A stretch of 64,000 nt of DNA. Source: Nitrobacter hamburgensis X14. Its GTDB lineage: Bacteria; Pseudomonadota; Alphaproteobacteria; Rhizobiales; Xanthobacteraceae. The stretch lies in the NCBI RefSeq assembly GCF_000013885.1, contig NC_007964.1, positions 3,086,001 through 3,150,000 on the forward strand, written 5' to 3'. Of this stretch, positions 1 through 8,601 are shown one piece after another; the stretch's first letter is position 1, and each line of letters starts with the position of its first letter. A program made the position numbers and the translations under genes. Below the pieces are notes generated by a model. It was given only the letters and a program-made list of their open reading frames with translations, was not told the DNA's origin and made no database searches.

Positions 1-603
1 CAGCACCGGTGTGTTGCGCACGAGCTGTCCCTGGTCGGCGGCCGACGACGACAAAATACCAACAGGCCAGAATTGCTTGATCGCGCCGCTCTCGATCGCC
101 CTGAGCGCAATCTCCACGTCGGCGGTTAGTCCCAACAGCAGCGCCGGCGCGGCATCGCTGATTCGCGCTTTGTTACGGGTTCGGGTGTAGCGAAAATAGC
201 GATAGACAAAACGAAGACCGGAGAGAAAAAAGATCTCAAGAAACCAATACAGAACAATGGTGACTTTGCCGAAAAAGAACGTTCCCTGAACGTTCGGAGC
301 CACAAAAATATAATCGAGCGCGATCAGCGCAACGGTCAGCACCGTCGCCGCGCGCACGATATTGAAGACGTCAGGGAAAGAGATAAACCGCCACTTGGTG
401 GTCGTGAGGTTGAAGATGTAACAGACAATGACGCTCAGGATGACGAACGGCGGCAATATCGTCAGGAGCAGCGGTAAGCGATCATCGAGCTGAGCGGTTC
501 CAAACCGGACATAGAAACTAACCAGAACCGCCGCGACGGTCGCCAGCGCGTCGTGGACGGCTATGAGAAGATTGCGCGACGTAAGATGGGAAACTGGTGT
601 CAT
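1..603 (-). CDS. Polysaccharide biosynthesis protein, FlaA1/CapD/WbpM-like (5' part only)
   Basis: The open frame runs off the left edge, so only about 200 N-terminal residues are seen, starting MTPVSHLTSRNLL. The first ~120 residues are hydrophobic and fit the four-helix membrane region of large nucleotide-sugar epimerase/dehydratases. A Rossmann-like stretch follows (ALLLGLTADVEIALRAIESG, then FWPVGILSS), which matches the CoA-binding-like domain placed before the catalytic domain in this family. These enzymes make modified UDP-sugars for surface glycans. The O-antigen ligase and WecA-like transferase to the right fit that role. The catalytic domain is outside the window, so the substrate is unknown. 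The frame is open upstream of the chosen ATG, so the start could lie further right. Confidence 0.7.
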   Translation of the reverse strand, partial: MTPVSHLTSRNLLIAVHDALATVAAVLVSFYVRFGTAQLDDRLPLLLTILPPFVILSVIVCYIFNLTTTKWRFISFPDVFNIVRAATVLTVALIALDYIFVAPNVQGTFFFGKVTIVLYWFLEIFFLSGLRFVYRYFRYTRTRNKARISDAAPALLLGLTADVEIALRAIESGAIKQFWPVGILSSSAADQGQLVRNTPVL

Positions 604-944
604 TCGAATGGCGTCCGCCAATCCGGCCGGGGCCGGCTCTTCCGTTTTAGATCCATCGTTGTGTGGGGTTTGGCCGAAACTGCATATACCACGATAGGGC
701 GGGATGATCTCGGCGTCCAATTAAGCCCGCGACGGAGGAACTTCAAGCTACCTGTTTGAAATATCGAAAGAACAAAAGGAAATGCCGCAAAATAGTGCAA
801 AGTTGTCAGGTTTGGGGCTACACCTGTGCGCACAACGCGGGTGCTCTGGTTATCGTCACCGAATGAGCGCAATTTCTGAATCTGCAGCGTCTGAAGCAGG
901 AGATTGAAGCAGCCGATCATTGTCGACCTTCGCAATATCTATCG
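604..944. other. Intergenic region between polysaccharide gene and IS701 relic
   Basis: No convincing gene is seen on either strand. Short open frames here have no family character. It presumably holds the promoter of the leftward polysaccharide gene and the ragged 5' edge of the IS701 relic. Confidence 0.4.
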
Positions 945-1790
945 GCGTGAAGTACGTTGCAGGACTGATCGGTCCAGGCGATCGCAAAAGTGTGCAGCCG
1001 ATGCAGAACGGTTTGCAGCGGGCGATATGATTAACTGCACCACTTTATTGCTGATGACGTCTGGGACACGGCGCCGTTGGAGTCGAAACTGCTGGTTCAG
1101 GCCGGCCGTCTCGTCGGCGGCGAGGATGCGGTGCTGGTCATCGACGACACGGTGATGCCGAAGAAGGGCGATCATTCGGTTGGTGTCGCTAACGCTTGCG
1201 CGGGGTGAAATGCCAATGATGATCACACTGCGTCTCTTCGTTCCCGAGAGCTGGACGAGCGATCCGGCGCGATTGGAACGTGCCGGCGTTCCTGTCGAGC
1301 ATCGCGCAGTGCGGACCAAGCCGGAGATCGCACTGGTCGAGATTGATCGCGCGATCGCAGCCGGTGTTCGCTTCGGTTGTGCGCTGGCGGATGCCGGTTA
1401 CGGGCTCAGCGCGCCGTTCCGTCAGGGGCTCACTGCCCGTGGGCTGGCTTGGGCGGTCGGCATTCCGGGGCGTCAGAAAGTTTATCCGGCTGGGGCGAAG
1501 CTGATCTTTCCGGTGGCCGGTCGGGGACGTCCCCGCAAGCGGCGTATTCCAGATATCCTGTCGGTACCGGCGAAGACATCCTGGCCAATGCCAGATGACA
1601 AAATGTGAGCTGGCGAAACGGAACCAAGGAGCGGTTGAAAGACCGCTTCGCCGCTGTTCGCGTGTGGACCGCCGATGGGCCTCCGCCGCGCATCAAGGAC
1701 AAGGGCCAGCAACATCTTCCACGCGACGAGGCCTGGCTCATCGGCGAGCATCGCACGTCGGGGGAGAGGAAATAATATCTCGCCAACACC
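945..1790 (+). pseudogene. IS701-family transposase, degraded
   Basis: Pieces of one DDE transposase occur in shifting frames. KYVAGLIGPGDRKSV lies near 955, and ADDVWDTAPLESKLLVQAGR with VIDDTVMPKKGDHSVGVA near 1045-1185. SLTLARGEMPMMITLRLFVPESW follows near 1180-1255, then ADAGYG and RGLAWAVGIPG, and finally WRNGTKERLKDRFAAVRVWTADGPP near 1610-1680 up to WLIGEHRTSGER near 1770. VIDDT carries the first catalytic Asp and ADAGYG the second. At least three frame breaks are visible, one with an internal deletion after GVAN. The C-terminal ~100 residues including the catalytic Glu are gone. It sits inside a polysaccharide locus and may have caused local gene loss. Confidence 0.8.
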
Positions 1791-1966
1791 TCAATGATAC
1801 GGCGTTTTGGAGGTACGGCATGGCCCTTATTCACGTTCGATCGGTCCTCGGGGACGCCCACGGTTCGGCGACACAGACCTATCATCGCGGTATTGTCGCA
1901 AGCGACTCCCCTTGGAAAACGTTGATGTTGCCCGCTTACGTGATTCACGCTAGTCCCCTGCCCCAA

Positions 1967-3271
1967 ATGAACCGAACATCTCCCGCACGAATTGGAGCGC
2001 GCGGACACCACATTCGATCAGAGCAGAGATGGGATGGCCTTGTGATCAATCTGCGCCTCAGTCCGGCGACCGCACTTCGAAATCTCGATATTTTGGCCGT
2101 ATTGATCGCCGCGTCGCTGCCGTGGTCAACCTCGCTGCCTGCCATCTTCGCTGTTATATGGCTCTTCGCGCTGGTGCCAACGATCGAGCCCACTTTGCTG
2201 CAATTGTTCAAGCGCCCGATCTGCATTCTACCGGTCGCATTCTTCGTGCTGGCCTTGGCTGGTACGTTGTGGTCAAGCGCGCCGTGGACCGCACGACTAC
2301 ACGCCGTCGGGCCGTTGGCCAAACTGCTCGTCATTCCCCTCCTCATTTATCATTTTCGACGTTCGTCCCGGGGACAATGGGTGTTCACCGCATTTTTGGT
2401 GTCATGCGCGCTTCTGATGATCATGTCGTGGATCGTCGCCTTTGATCCGCGGCTTGCCCTCAAATCCGGCGCGTATTACGGGGTTCCGATCAAGAACTAT
2501 ATCGACCAGAGCCAGGAATTTGCGCTGTGCGCGGTAGCCTTGGCCTATCCTGTTGTGCACCTCTTACTGCAAAAACGGATTAAGGAGGCCGCATTACTTC
2601 TCATAGTCGCCGTGAGTTTTGTTGCGAACATGATGTTCGTCGTGGTCTCGCGAACGGCTTTGGTAACGATGCCGGTTATGCTCGGCATATTCATGTTTTT
2701 GCATTTGACGCCCCGACGCATGATCGCCGTCTCATGCACAACTCTCCTTGCCGGCGTTGTGATGTGGTTTGCGTCCCCTTCTCTGCAATCCCGAGTCGCC
2801 AGCTTTTCCTCACAATACGATCAATACGAAACTTCGGACCAGGCAACCTCGATCGGCTTGCGGCTAGAGTTTTGGCGCAAGTCGCTGCGTTTTTTTGTAG
2901 ACGCTCCTCTCGCAGGACATGGAACGGGATCGGTTCAGGGCCTTTTTACCGCCGCCGCCGTGGGTCAGACGGGTGCAGCCGCGGAGGTCGTCAACAACCC
3001 GCATAACCAAACGCTTAACGCGGCGGTACAGTGGGGGAGCCTGGGGATTTTAGTGCTCTACGCGATGTGGTTATTTCATCTATCACTTTTTCGCGGCACT
3101 AGTTTGGCCGATTGGGTCGGCCTGTTGGTTGTGGCTCAAAACATGATGACATCCCTCTTTAACTCTCACTTATTCGATTTCCATGAAGGATGGATGTATG
3201 TCCTTGGCGTGGGAGTTGCCGGGGGGATGGTGCTGCAAACGCGAGCCGTCGAAATTTCGAGCCGCTCTTGA
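1967..3271 (+). CDS. O-antigen ligase / polymerase family membrane protein (WaaL/Wzy-like)
   Basis: About 434 residues with 10 or more hydrophobic segments. A central periplasmic-loop region (SIGLRLEFWRKSLRFF, then GHGTGSVQGLF and NNPHNQTLNAAVQWG) is typical of PF04932 O-antigen ligases, where the conserved His of the PHN motif and nearby Arg are functional. The protein would join or polymerise lipid-linked glycan at the periplasmic face. The frame is open upstream into the IS701 relic. ATG 1967 (MNRTSPAR) and GTG 2042 (VINLRLS) are the sensible starts, because a protein starting at 1595 would be much longer than the family. Its neighbours are the FlaA1-like gene and a WecA-like transferase. 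Ligase and polymerase cannot be told apart from sequence alone. Confidence 0.8.
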   Translation: MNRTSPARIGARGHHIRSEQRWDGLVINLRLSPATALRNLDILAVLIAASLPWSTSLPAIFAVIWLFALVPTIEPTLLQLFKRPICILPVAFFVLALAGTLWSSAPWTARLHAVGPLAKLLVIPLLIYHFRRSSRGQWVFTAFLVSCALLMIMSWIVAFDPRLALKSGAYYGVPIKNYIDQSQEFALCAVALAYPVVHLLLQKRIKEAALLLIVAVSFVANMMFVVVSRTALVTMPVMLGIFMFLHLTPRRMIAVSCTTLLAGVVMWFASPSLQSRVASFSSQYDQYETSDQATSIGLRLEFWRKSLRFFVDAPLAGHGTGSVQGLFTAAAVGQTGAAAEVVNNPHNQTLNAAVQWGSLGILVLYAMWLFHLSLFRGTSLADWVGLLVVAQNMMTSLFNSHLFDFHEGWMYVLGVGVAGGMVLQTRAVEISSRS

Positions 3272-3424
3272 CCCTGCATGTAGCATTAGAAATGCTGCAT
3301 TAGAAACGGTGGTCCTCCACCGGACTGGCTGCTCCCTCGCGGGTAGGATCTCTCGACGGAGAAGCTCCGAAAAGTATACGACCACAATCAGCATTCATCG
3401 ACTATTTGCCTTGGAGTACTGCCG

Positions 3425-4426
3425 TTGAGCCCGCTACTTCTGCTGTTGAGCATTGTCCTGGCGGCAATCCTCTCGTCGGCAATGACGTGGGCACTGCACC
3501 CTTTGCTTTCGCGCTACGCGTTGGCGAGGCCGAACGCACGTTCCTCGCACAAGACCCCCACACCGCAAGGTGGCGGTCTTGCCGTGATCAGCGCGACGCT
3601 GATCGTTGCAAGTATCTTCATGGCGCTGTCGCAATCAATCGAATTAGGAATTCCCGCGTCCGTCTTTGGCGCAACGTTGTTTATCGCAGCCGTCGGTGCG
3701 GCCGACGACCTTAAGCCGATCCCGGTGCTGCCGCGCTTGGTCCTGCAGACGCTTGCCGTCGGCACAGTTTTTCTGACCGCGCCTACCAACCTGCACATTG
3801 TCCCGGCCTACCCGCTCTGGCTGGAGCGCGGCGTTCTGCTGGTCGCAGGGCTTTGGTTCGTCAACCTGGTCAATTTCATGGACGGGCTAGACTTGATGAC
3901 GGTTGCCGAAACCGTCCCAATCACCGCAGCTCTGGTCACATTGGGCCTGACCGGCGATCTGGATCCGATGATCAGTCTGGTTGCAGCCGCGCTCGGTGGC
4001 GCAATGGTCGGATTTGCGCCGTTCAATCGCCCTGTTGCCAAGGTCTTCCTGGGCGATGTCGGCAGTCTGCCGATCGGGCTGCTTCTAGGATGGTGCCTGC
4101 TGGAGCTTGCCTATCGGGGCCACCTCATCGCAGCCTTGCTGCTACCGCTTTACTATCTGGCCGACGCTACGGCGACAATGCTTCGCCGCTTGATCGCGGG
4201 TGACAAAATCTGGATCGCCCACCGCTCGCATTTTTATCAACGCGCCGCCGCCAACGGCTTCACGGTCACCGGTGTAGTCGGCACGGTTTTCGCACTCAAT
4301 CTCGGTCTCGTCGGCCTCGCTTTGGCGTCTATTGCGATACCATCATCCACCGGAAGAATAGGGCTTTTCATCATCGGCGCGCTTGCCGTGACATCGGTCA
4401 TGTCGTGGTTTGCACGGCGGCGCTAG
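3425..4426 (+). CDS. Glycosyltransferase family 4, WecA/MraY-type polyprenyl-phosphate sugar-1-phosphate transferase
   Basis: 333 residues and about ten membrane helices. The family motifs are in order: SSHKTPTPQGGGLAV (cytoplasmic loop 1), AADDLKPI (the DD pair), VNFMDGLDLM, FLGDVGSLPIGLLLG, and the basic loop AHRSHFYQRA that reads sugar identity. Such enzymes start O-unit synthesis by moving HexNAc-1-phosphate onto undecaprenyl phosphate in the inner membrane. The start is TTG 3425 (MSPLLLLLS), with the first helix right after it. It follows the ligase gene by about 150 bases on the same strand. The exact sugar donor cannot be inferred. Confidence 0.88.
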   Translation: MSPLLLLLSIVLAAILSSAMTWALHPLLSRYALARPNARSSHKTPTPQGGGLAVISATLIVASIFMALSQSIELGIPASVFGATLFIAAVGAADDLKPIPVLPRLVLQTLAVGTVFLTAPTNLHIVPAYPLWLERGVLLVAGLWFVNLVNFMDGLDLMTVAETVPITAALVTLGLTGDLDPMISLVAAALGGAMVGFAPFNRPVAKVFLGDVGSLPIGLLLGWCLLELAYRGHLIAALLLPLYYLADATATMLRRLIAGDKIWIAHRSHFYQRAAANGFTVTGVVGTVFALNLGLVGLALASIAIPSSTGRIGLFIIGALAVTSVMSWFARRR

Positions 4427-4639
4427 GCCGCAGTCCCCCCGAATTCACCCACCAGGGTAGCCAATACCCGCTCCGTAGTCGTCACGTGCGATGGCTGCCG
4501 CCACGATGCATCGGGCTACGCTGCCACCGAGTCGCTGCACGGGCGGTTGATCGTCTTTGCCTTGGCTGTTGTGGCAAACAGAATGGGTAATCGTCGGATG
4601 CACCTCGTGACCTTCCCGATTGCTACCTTCCGGAGTTCG

Positions 4640-4890
4640 ATGAATGGCTTCTCCCCGCACCTCCCAGGCTCTTTCGCATTCACGGTTCTCGACCTCACCC
4701 GTGCCCGCTCGGGGTCAACCGCCGTGCGGCAACTGGCGGATTGGGGCGCCAACGTCATCAAGATCGAGGCGCTGACGGATGCCGACGGCGAACAGCCCAG
4801 CGGCCCACGCCATTGTTCGGATTTCCAGAACCTGCACCGCAACAAGCACGCAATGACGCTCAATCTCGAGGATCCCAAGGTGATGCTCTC
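4640..4890 (+). pseudogene. CaiB/BaiF (class III) CoA-transferase, N-terminal fragment
   Basis: About 80 residues read clearly as a CoA-transferase N-terminus: VLDLTRARSGSTAVRQLADWGANVIKIE, then SGPRHCSDFQNLHRNKHAMTLNLEDP. Real family members are about 380-400 residues and carry the catalytic Asp later, so this piece cannot be active. Homology ends abruptly near 4885, where a fragment of another gene on the opposite strand begins. Start taken at the ATG of MNGFSPHLPG. Confidence 0.75.
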
Positions 4891-5045
4891 GCAAATCTCT
4901 GCCATCCGCTCGTACATCGAACGTCAGCGCGTTGCGCGCCTGCGGACGGTTGAAGGTCAGACACGCGATACCGTCCTCGACGACATAGAGCAGATCTTTG
5001 TGGTGGCCGTGAGCGTCCAGTGCGCCCGCTCTTCCCTGTTTACGT
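4884..5045 (-). pseudogene. Enoyl-CoA hydratase/isomerase, N-terminal fragment
   Basis: The minus strand reads DLLYVVEDGIACLTFNRPQARNALTF. After a two-base frame loss it continues MYERMAEICESI. This is the standard N-terminus of crotonase-family proteins, whose A-x-x-x-D oxyanion-hole segment should follow but does not. About 50 of ~260 residues remain. It meets the CaiB/BaiF fragment tail-to-tail. Confidence 0.7.
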
Positions 5046-5052
5046 CAAATGG

Positions 5053-5085
5053 CGGGGCGGGGCGGCGCGTAGCCGCCCCGCCCCG
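5053..5085 (-). terminator. Strong GC hairpin after the aminotransferase gene
   Basis: A perfect 14-bp stem (CGGGGCGGGGCGGC at 5053-5066, complement at 5072-5085) with a 5-nt loop lies 11 bases past the stop of the leftward aminotransferase gene. No U-run follows on the minus strand, so it may act as an RNA 3'-end stabiliser as much as an intrinsic terminator. Confidence 0.6.
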
Positions 5086-5096
5086 ACGATCCCAAC

Positions 5097-6296
5097 TCAG
5101 GCAACCGCGGCCTTCGGCATCGCGGCCACGTCGCGTCCCTTGAGCACCTCCATCGCCGCCGCGACGCCGCCGGCGCGATGCGGCAGCTTGGCGAGGTCGA
5201 GGCTCATCTCGATGCCGGCAATCGCTCCCATCAGCGACAGGTCGTTGAGATGGCCGAGATGGCCGATGCGGAAGGCCTTGCCCTTGATCTTGTTGAGGCC
5301 GGCGCCGAGCGACATGTCGAAATTGTCGAGCACCACCTTGCGGAAGGCGTCGGCGTCGTGTCCATCAGGCACCATGACGGCGGTCAGCGCCGGCGAATAG
5401 GCGTGCGGATCCTGACAGACGAGATCCAGCCCCCACGCCTTCACAGCGGCCCGAGTTGCGGCGCCGTGACGCTCGTGGCGAGCCCATACGTTCTCCAGAC
5501 CTTCCTCCTCCATCATCGCGACCGCAGCCTTCAGGCCGTACAGAAGATTGGTGGCCGGCGTGAAGGGAAACGAGCCCTGCTTGTTGTTGGCGATCATGGC
5601 GTGCCAGTCCCAGTAGTACCGCGTCGAGGTGTTGGCCTTCGAGGCCGCCAGGGCCTTTTCCGACAACGCGTTGAACCCGAGGCCCGGCGGCAACATCATG
5701 CCCTTCTGGGACCCCGCGATCGACACGTCGATACCCCAGGCGTCATGCTCGTATTCGAGCGCGCCGAGACCGGAGATGGTGTCGACCATCAACAGCGCGG
5801 GATGTTTGGCGCGGTCGAGGATTTTGCGGACCTCGAGCGGATAGGTGACGCAGCTCGTCGAGGTTTCGTTGTGCACGATCATGACAGCCTTGATTTTGTG
5901 CTCCCGATCGGCCTTGAGCCGCTCCTCGATCAGGTCCAGCGGCGCGCCACGGCGCCAATCGGTCGGCAGCACATCGACGTCGAGTTTGAACTTCTCGGCC
6001 ATCCCGAGCCACAGCGTGGCGAACTGACCGGTCTCCGCCATCAGCACCTTGTCGCCCGGCGACAGCGTGTTGACGATCGCGGCTTCCCAGGCGCCGGTGC
6101 CCGACGACGGATAGATGACGACCGGCTGCTTGGTGCGGAAAATCCGCTGGATGCCGGCCAGCACCTCAAAGCCAAGCACAGCGAATTCCGGACCGCGATG
6201 ATCCAGAACGGGCATATCGATGGCGCGCAGCACGCGGTCAGGCACAGTGGTGGGGCCTGGAATCTGGAGAAAGTGCCGTCCTGTGTGCAGCGTCAT
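5097..6296 (-). CDS. Serine-glyoxylate (alanine-glyoxylate) aminotransferase, class V
   Basis: 399 residues, full length for the family. PGPTTVPDRVL opens the fold I PLP enzyme, SSGTGAWEAA is the phosphate-binding turn, DTISGLGALEYEHD carries the cofactor Asp, and GSQKGMMLPPGLGF holds the Schiff-base Lys. ILDRAKHPALLMVD and the closing SLMGAIAGIEMSL also match serine-glyoxylate transaminases. It makes hydroxypyruvate and glycine from serine and glyoxylate, a photorespiration or serine-cycle step. An AAAGGA ribosome site lies just before the ATG. It stands alone, with a hairpin after it. Activity toward alanine or aspartate instead of serine cannot be excluded. Confidence 0.92.
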   Translation of the reverse strand: MTLHTGRHFLQIPGPTTVPDRVLRAIDMPVLDHRGPEFAVLGFEVLAGIQRIFRTKQPVVIYPSSGTGAWEAAIVNTLSPGDKVLMAETGQFATLWLGMAEKFKLDVDVLPTDWRRGAPLDLIEERLKADREHKIKAVMIVHNETSTSCVTYPLEVRKILDRAKHPALLMVDTISGLGALEYEHDAWGIDVSIAGSQKGMMLPPGLGFNALSEKALAASKANTSTRYYWDWHAMIANNKQGSFPFTPATNLLYGLKAAVAMMEEEGLENVWARHERHGAATRAAVKAWGLDLVCQDPHAYSPALTAVMVPDGHDADAFRKVVLDNFDMSLGAGLNKIKGKAFRIGHLGHLNDLSLMGAIAGIEMSLDLAKLPHRAGGVAAAMEVLKGRDVAAMPKAAVA

Positions 6297-6546
6297 CTTG
6301 GGTCCTTTCCGGGGAATTCTTATGGGATTTCAGGGTCGAATATCATGATCTGGCGGCGTTGTCCCGCGCCCGCAGGCGCCCGTCAATGCTCAAGAATACG
6401 GGCCAAGCATCACAGCCGGCGACTGATAACGGCCATTGACAGCGACTGAGGCCGGCCCGAACATGAAACCAACCTGCATCAAATTCCGGTTTGATCCACA
6501 CACAAGGGCACCCGCCATGCCATCCGCAGCACAGGAGATCGGCCCG

Positions 6547-6816
6547 ATGATGACTTTGAGGATTCTGGCTGCGGCCGCCGTGGTTTCGATGGCCGTCTCG
6601 GCGCCGGCGCTGGCGCGGTCTCATCACCACAAGCACCATAACCATAAGTACCACCAACATCATTCGTCCGAGACCGATATCTATCTCCACAACTACGGAC
6701 CCGCCGTTACGCCGGATCAACCCTTCGCCTATTACGACGGACCGGCCCACGTGCGATGCAAGCAGAGCGCCGCCTCCTATCGCGGGCAGGATGGCCGCCC
6801 GCATCCCTGCAATTGA
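6547..6816 (+). CDS. Small exported His-rich protein
   Basis: About 89 residues. MMTLRILAAAAVVSMAVSAPALA is a classic Sec signal peptide with an AxA cleavage site. The mature start is RSHHHKHHNHKYHQHHSS, a dense histidine run that could bind metal (Zn, Ni, Cu) in the periplasm. It ends with two cysteines (RCKQSAA and HPCN). The frame is open upstream, but the signal peptide fixes the start at 6547. No family is recognised. A metal-binding role is inference from composition only. Confidence 0.65.
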   Translation: MMTLRILAAAAVVSMAVSAPALARSHHHKHHNHKYHQHHSSETDIYLHNYGPAVTPDQPFAYYDGPAHVRCKQSAASYRGQDGRPHPCN

Positions 6817-6945
6817 CCGCCCTGGTACCGCGGGAACCGCGTCCACGTTTGACGGCGCTGACCGCCCGAATCTGTGCATAGCGCGTGGCGCGATTGCAAG
6901 GACACGCGTAGGATTGGCGCAATGAAAGGTCTGCGAGACGCATCC

Positions 6946-7137
6946 ATGGATAAACCGGACAAGGGATACGACTACGAGCGCTATCGGAACCTGCTGGCCG
7001 AGGCGACCGACGAATCGAAGCGGCTGGCGTTCATTGACCTGCTGATCGAAGAAGGCGCGCGGGATCAGCTCACCCGCGAGCGGATCAGCCAGCTTGGCCT
7101 GACAAAGCCAGCGGAGCGATCGCGCAGCCGGGAGTAG
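6946..7137 (+). CDS. Small hypothetical cytoplasmic protein
   Basis: 63 residues from ATG 6946 (MDKPDKGYDYERYRNLL); ATG 6922 would add eight. It is charged and predicted helical, with no signal or membrane segment. EATDESKRLAFIDLLIEEGARDQL resembles small conserved proteins of Bradyrhizobiaceae, but no function is known to me. Confidence 0.55.
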   Translation: MDKPDKGYDYERYRNLLAEATDESKRLAFIDLLIEEGARDQLTRERISQLGLTKPAERSRSRE

Positions 7138-7228
7138 CTTTCAGTCCCAGCTTGCGCGGAGACCAGCGCAAGCGGGCCGGCGATGCGGTGACAAGCCAAA
7201 CGCGGATTTAAGCAAACCCGGGACAGAC

Positions 7229-7666
7229 ATGGTGGGAACGGTGCCGGCCTACGACGATCAGAACGCCTTCGCGAAAATTCTTCGCGGCGAGCTCCCCTGC
7301 TTCAAGGTCTATGAAGACGCACGCACGTTCGCGTTTCTCGACATCATGCCGCGCGTGCCGGGCCACACGCTGGTGATCCCGAAAGCCCCTGCCCGCGGAA
7401 TCCTCGATATTTCAGCGGACGATTTAGCAGAAGTCGCGCGAACCGCGAAGACGATCGCGATCGCCGCCATGAAGGCCTTCGATGCGGAAGGCATCATCGT
7501 CCAGCAGTTCAGCGAAGCCGCCAGCGGACAGGTGGTGTTTCACCTGCATATGCACGTCATGCCGATGAAGTCGGGGGTTGACCTGCTGCCGCCCCAGAGC
7601 CGGAAAGAGGATGCCGCGGTGCTCGACAATCACGCGGCCCGGCTGATCGCCGCGCTCGGCGGGTAG
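7229..7666 (+). CDS. HIT-family nucleotide hydrolase
   Basis: 145 residues. The active site is HLHMHVMP, the HxHxH triad near residue 108, preceded by FAKILRGELPCFKVYED and FLDIMPRVPGHTLVIPK, all standard for the Hint branch. These hydrolyse AMP-lysine or similar nucleoside phosphoramidates. The length is normal. It stands between unrelated genes, and a repeat element follows. Confidence 0.9.
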   Translation: MVGTVPAYDDQNAFAKILRGELPCFKVYEDARTFAFLDIMPRVPGHTLVIPKAPARGILDISADDLAEVARTAKTIAIAAMKAFDAEGIIVQQFSEAASGQVVFHLHMHVMPMKSGVDLLPPQSRKEDAAVLDNHAARLIAALGG

Positions 7667-7730
7667 CTCGTTTCCTGCCTGACGGAGACTCTCGATCATC
7701 GTCATCGGGATGCCCGGGCCTATTGATTGA

Positions 7731-7776
7731 GCATGACCTTATCCGAAAACCGGTTTCTACTTTTCGGGGATCATGC
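7731..7776. repeat. Short palindromic repeat (REP-like)
   Basis: An imperfect palindrome: GCATGA at the left is matched by TCATGC at the right, and TCCGAAAA by TTTTCGG around a CCGG-containing centre. This layout is the short intergenic palindrome common in Bradyrhizobium and Nitrobacter genomes. It lies between the convergent HIT and livF genes. Confidence 0.65.
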
Positions 7777-7777
7777 C

Positions 7778-7905
7778 ATAGAGTCTCGCTTCTGATGGAA
7801 TCAGAGGCGGGGCTCCATGATTTTGGTTTGACGCGTTTTCTTGATGCGAACCGGCATCCATCCTCGGGTCAAGCCCGAGGACATGCTTCGCTCGAAAATG
7901 CTCTA
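7778..7905. repeat. Interspersed ~130-bp repeat, copy 1
   Basis: This stretch and 22746-22880 are about 80-85 percent alike along their whole length. Shared blocks are CGCTTCTGATGGAATCAGA, TTTGACGCGTTTTCTT, GCGAACCGG, CCTCGGGTC and GAGGACATGCTTCGCTCGAA. The right end carries the stop codon of livF. It has internal dyads such as CTCGGGTCAAGCCCGAG. No coding capacity. Confidence 0.8.
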
Positions 7906-8601
7906 AACGCCGAGGTAGCGTTGCAGGATGTCCGGCTGCGCCTTGAGTTCCCGGGCCGGCCCCTCATGCACGATATGGCCGTTGTTGATGATATAGATGC
8001 GCTGGGCGAGCGCGAGCGTTGCCGCCAGGTTCTGCTCCACCAGCACGATGGTCTGACCGGCGGCAGCCAGATCGCGGCAGGCCTTCATGAGATCTTTCAC
8101 GATCACCGGCGCGAGCCCCTCGAACGGCTCGTCGAGCAGGATGATCTTGGGATCGCGGATCAGCGCGCGCGCGATCGCCAGCATCTGCTGCTCGCCGCCG
8201 GACAGCTCGTTGCCGCGATTGTTCCGCCGCTCCTTCAGCCGGGGAAACATCTCATAGATGCGATTGAGCGGCCAGCGTTTCGAAGCCGTCAGCCCCGCGA
8301 GCACAATGTTTTCCTCGACGCTGAGGCTGCCGAAAATGCGGCGCTCCTCATGCACGAGCTGCATTCCGGCCTGCGCGATCTTGTGGCTCTTGCGGCCTGC
8401 AACGTCGGTGCCGTCGAATATCACGCTGCCGGCCCGTGGCGTGACTACGCCCATCAGGCTCTTTAGCGTGGTGCTCTTGCCGGCGCCGTTGCGCCCGAGC
8501 AGCGCCACGACCTCGTTGCGCTCGACACGCATCGAGACATCGAAGAGGATATGGGAATCCCCATAATAGCTGTTCAGACCGTTGACCTCGAGCAGGCTCA
8601 T
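7903..8601 (-). CDS. livF: Branched-chain amino-acid type ABC transporter, ATP-binding protein LivF
   Basis: 232 residues, normal for LivF. Walker A GRNGAGKST is near residue 36, the signature ELSGGEQQ near 133, Walker B IILLDEPFEGL near 152, and the switch His lies in the following region. It energises uptake by the HAAT-type permease encoded upstream. The start overlaps the stop of livMG by 4 bases, so the two are translationally coupled. The stop codon falls in the end of an interspersed repeat, showing that the repeat inserted or arose right at the operon end. The substrate may be amino acids, amides or urea. Confidence 0.93.
   Translation of the reverse strand: MSLLEVNGLNSYYGDSHILFDVSMRVERNEVVALLGRNGAGKSTTLKSLMGVVTPRAGSVIFDGTDVAGRKSHKIAQAGMQLVHEERRIFGSLSVEENIVLAGLTASKRWPLNRIYEMFPRLKERRNNRGNELSGGEQQMLAIARALIRDPKIILLDEPFEGLAPVIVKDLMKACRDLAAAGQTIVLVEQNLAATLALAQRIYIINNGHIVHEGPARELKAQPDILQRYLGV

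Noticed and set aside
1595..1966. N-terminal extension of the O-antigen ligase
   Set aside because: The upstream part of the frame lies in the IS701 relic in the wrong phase and has no membrane-protein character.
5178..6449. Plus-strand frame of 423 codons
   Set aside because: Antisense shadow of the serine-glyoxylate aminotransferase, which has all catalytic motifs.
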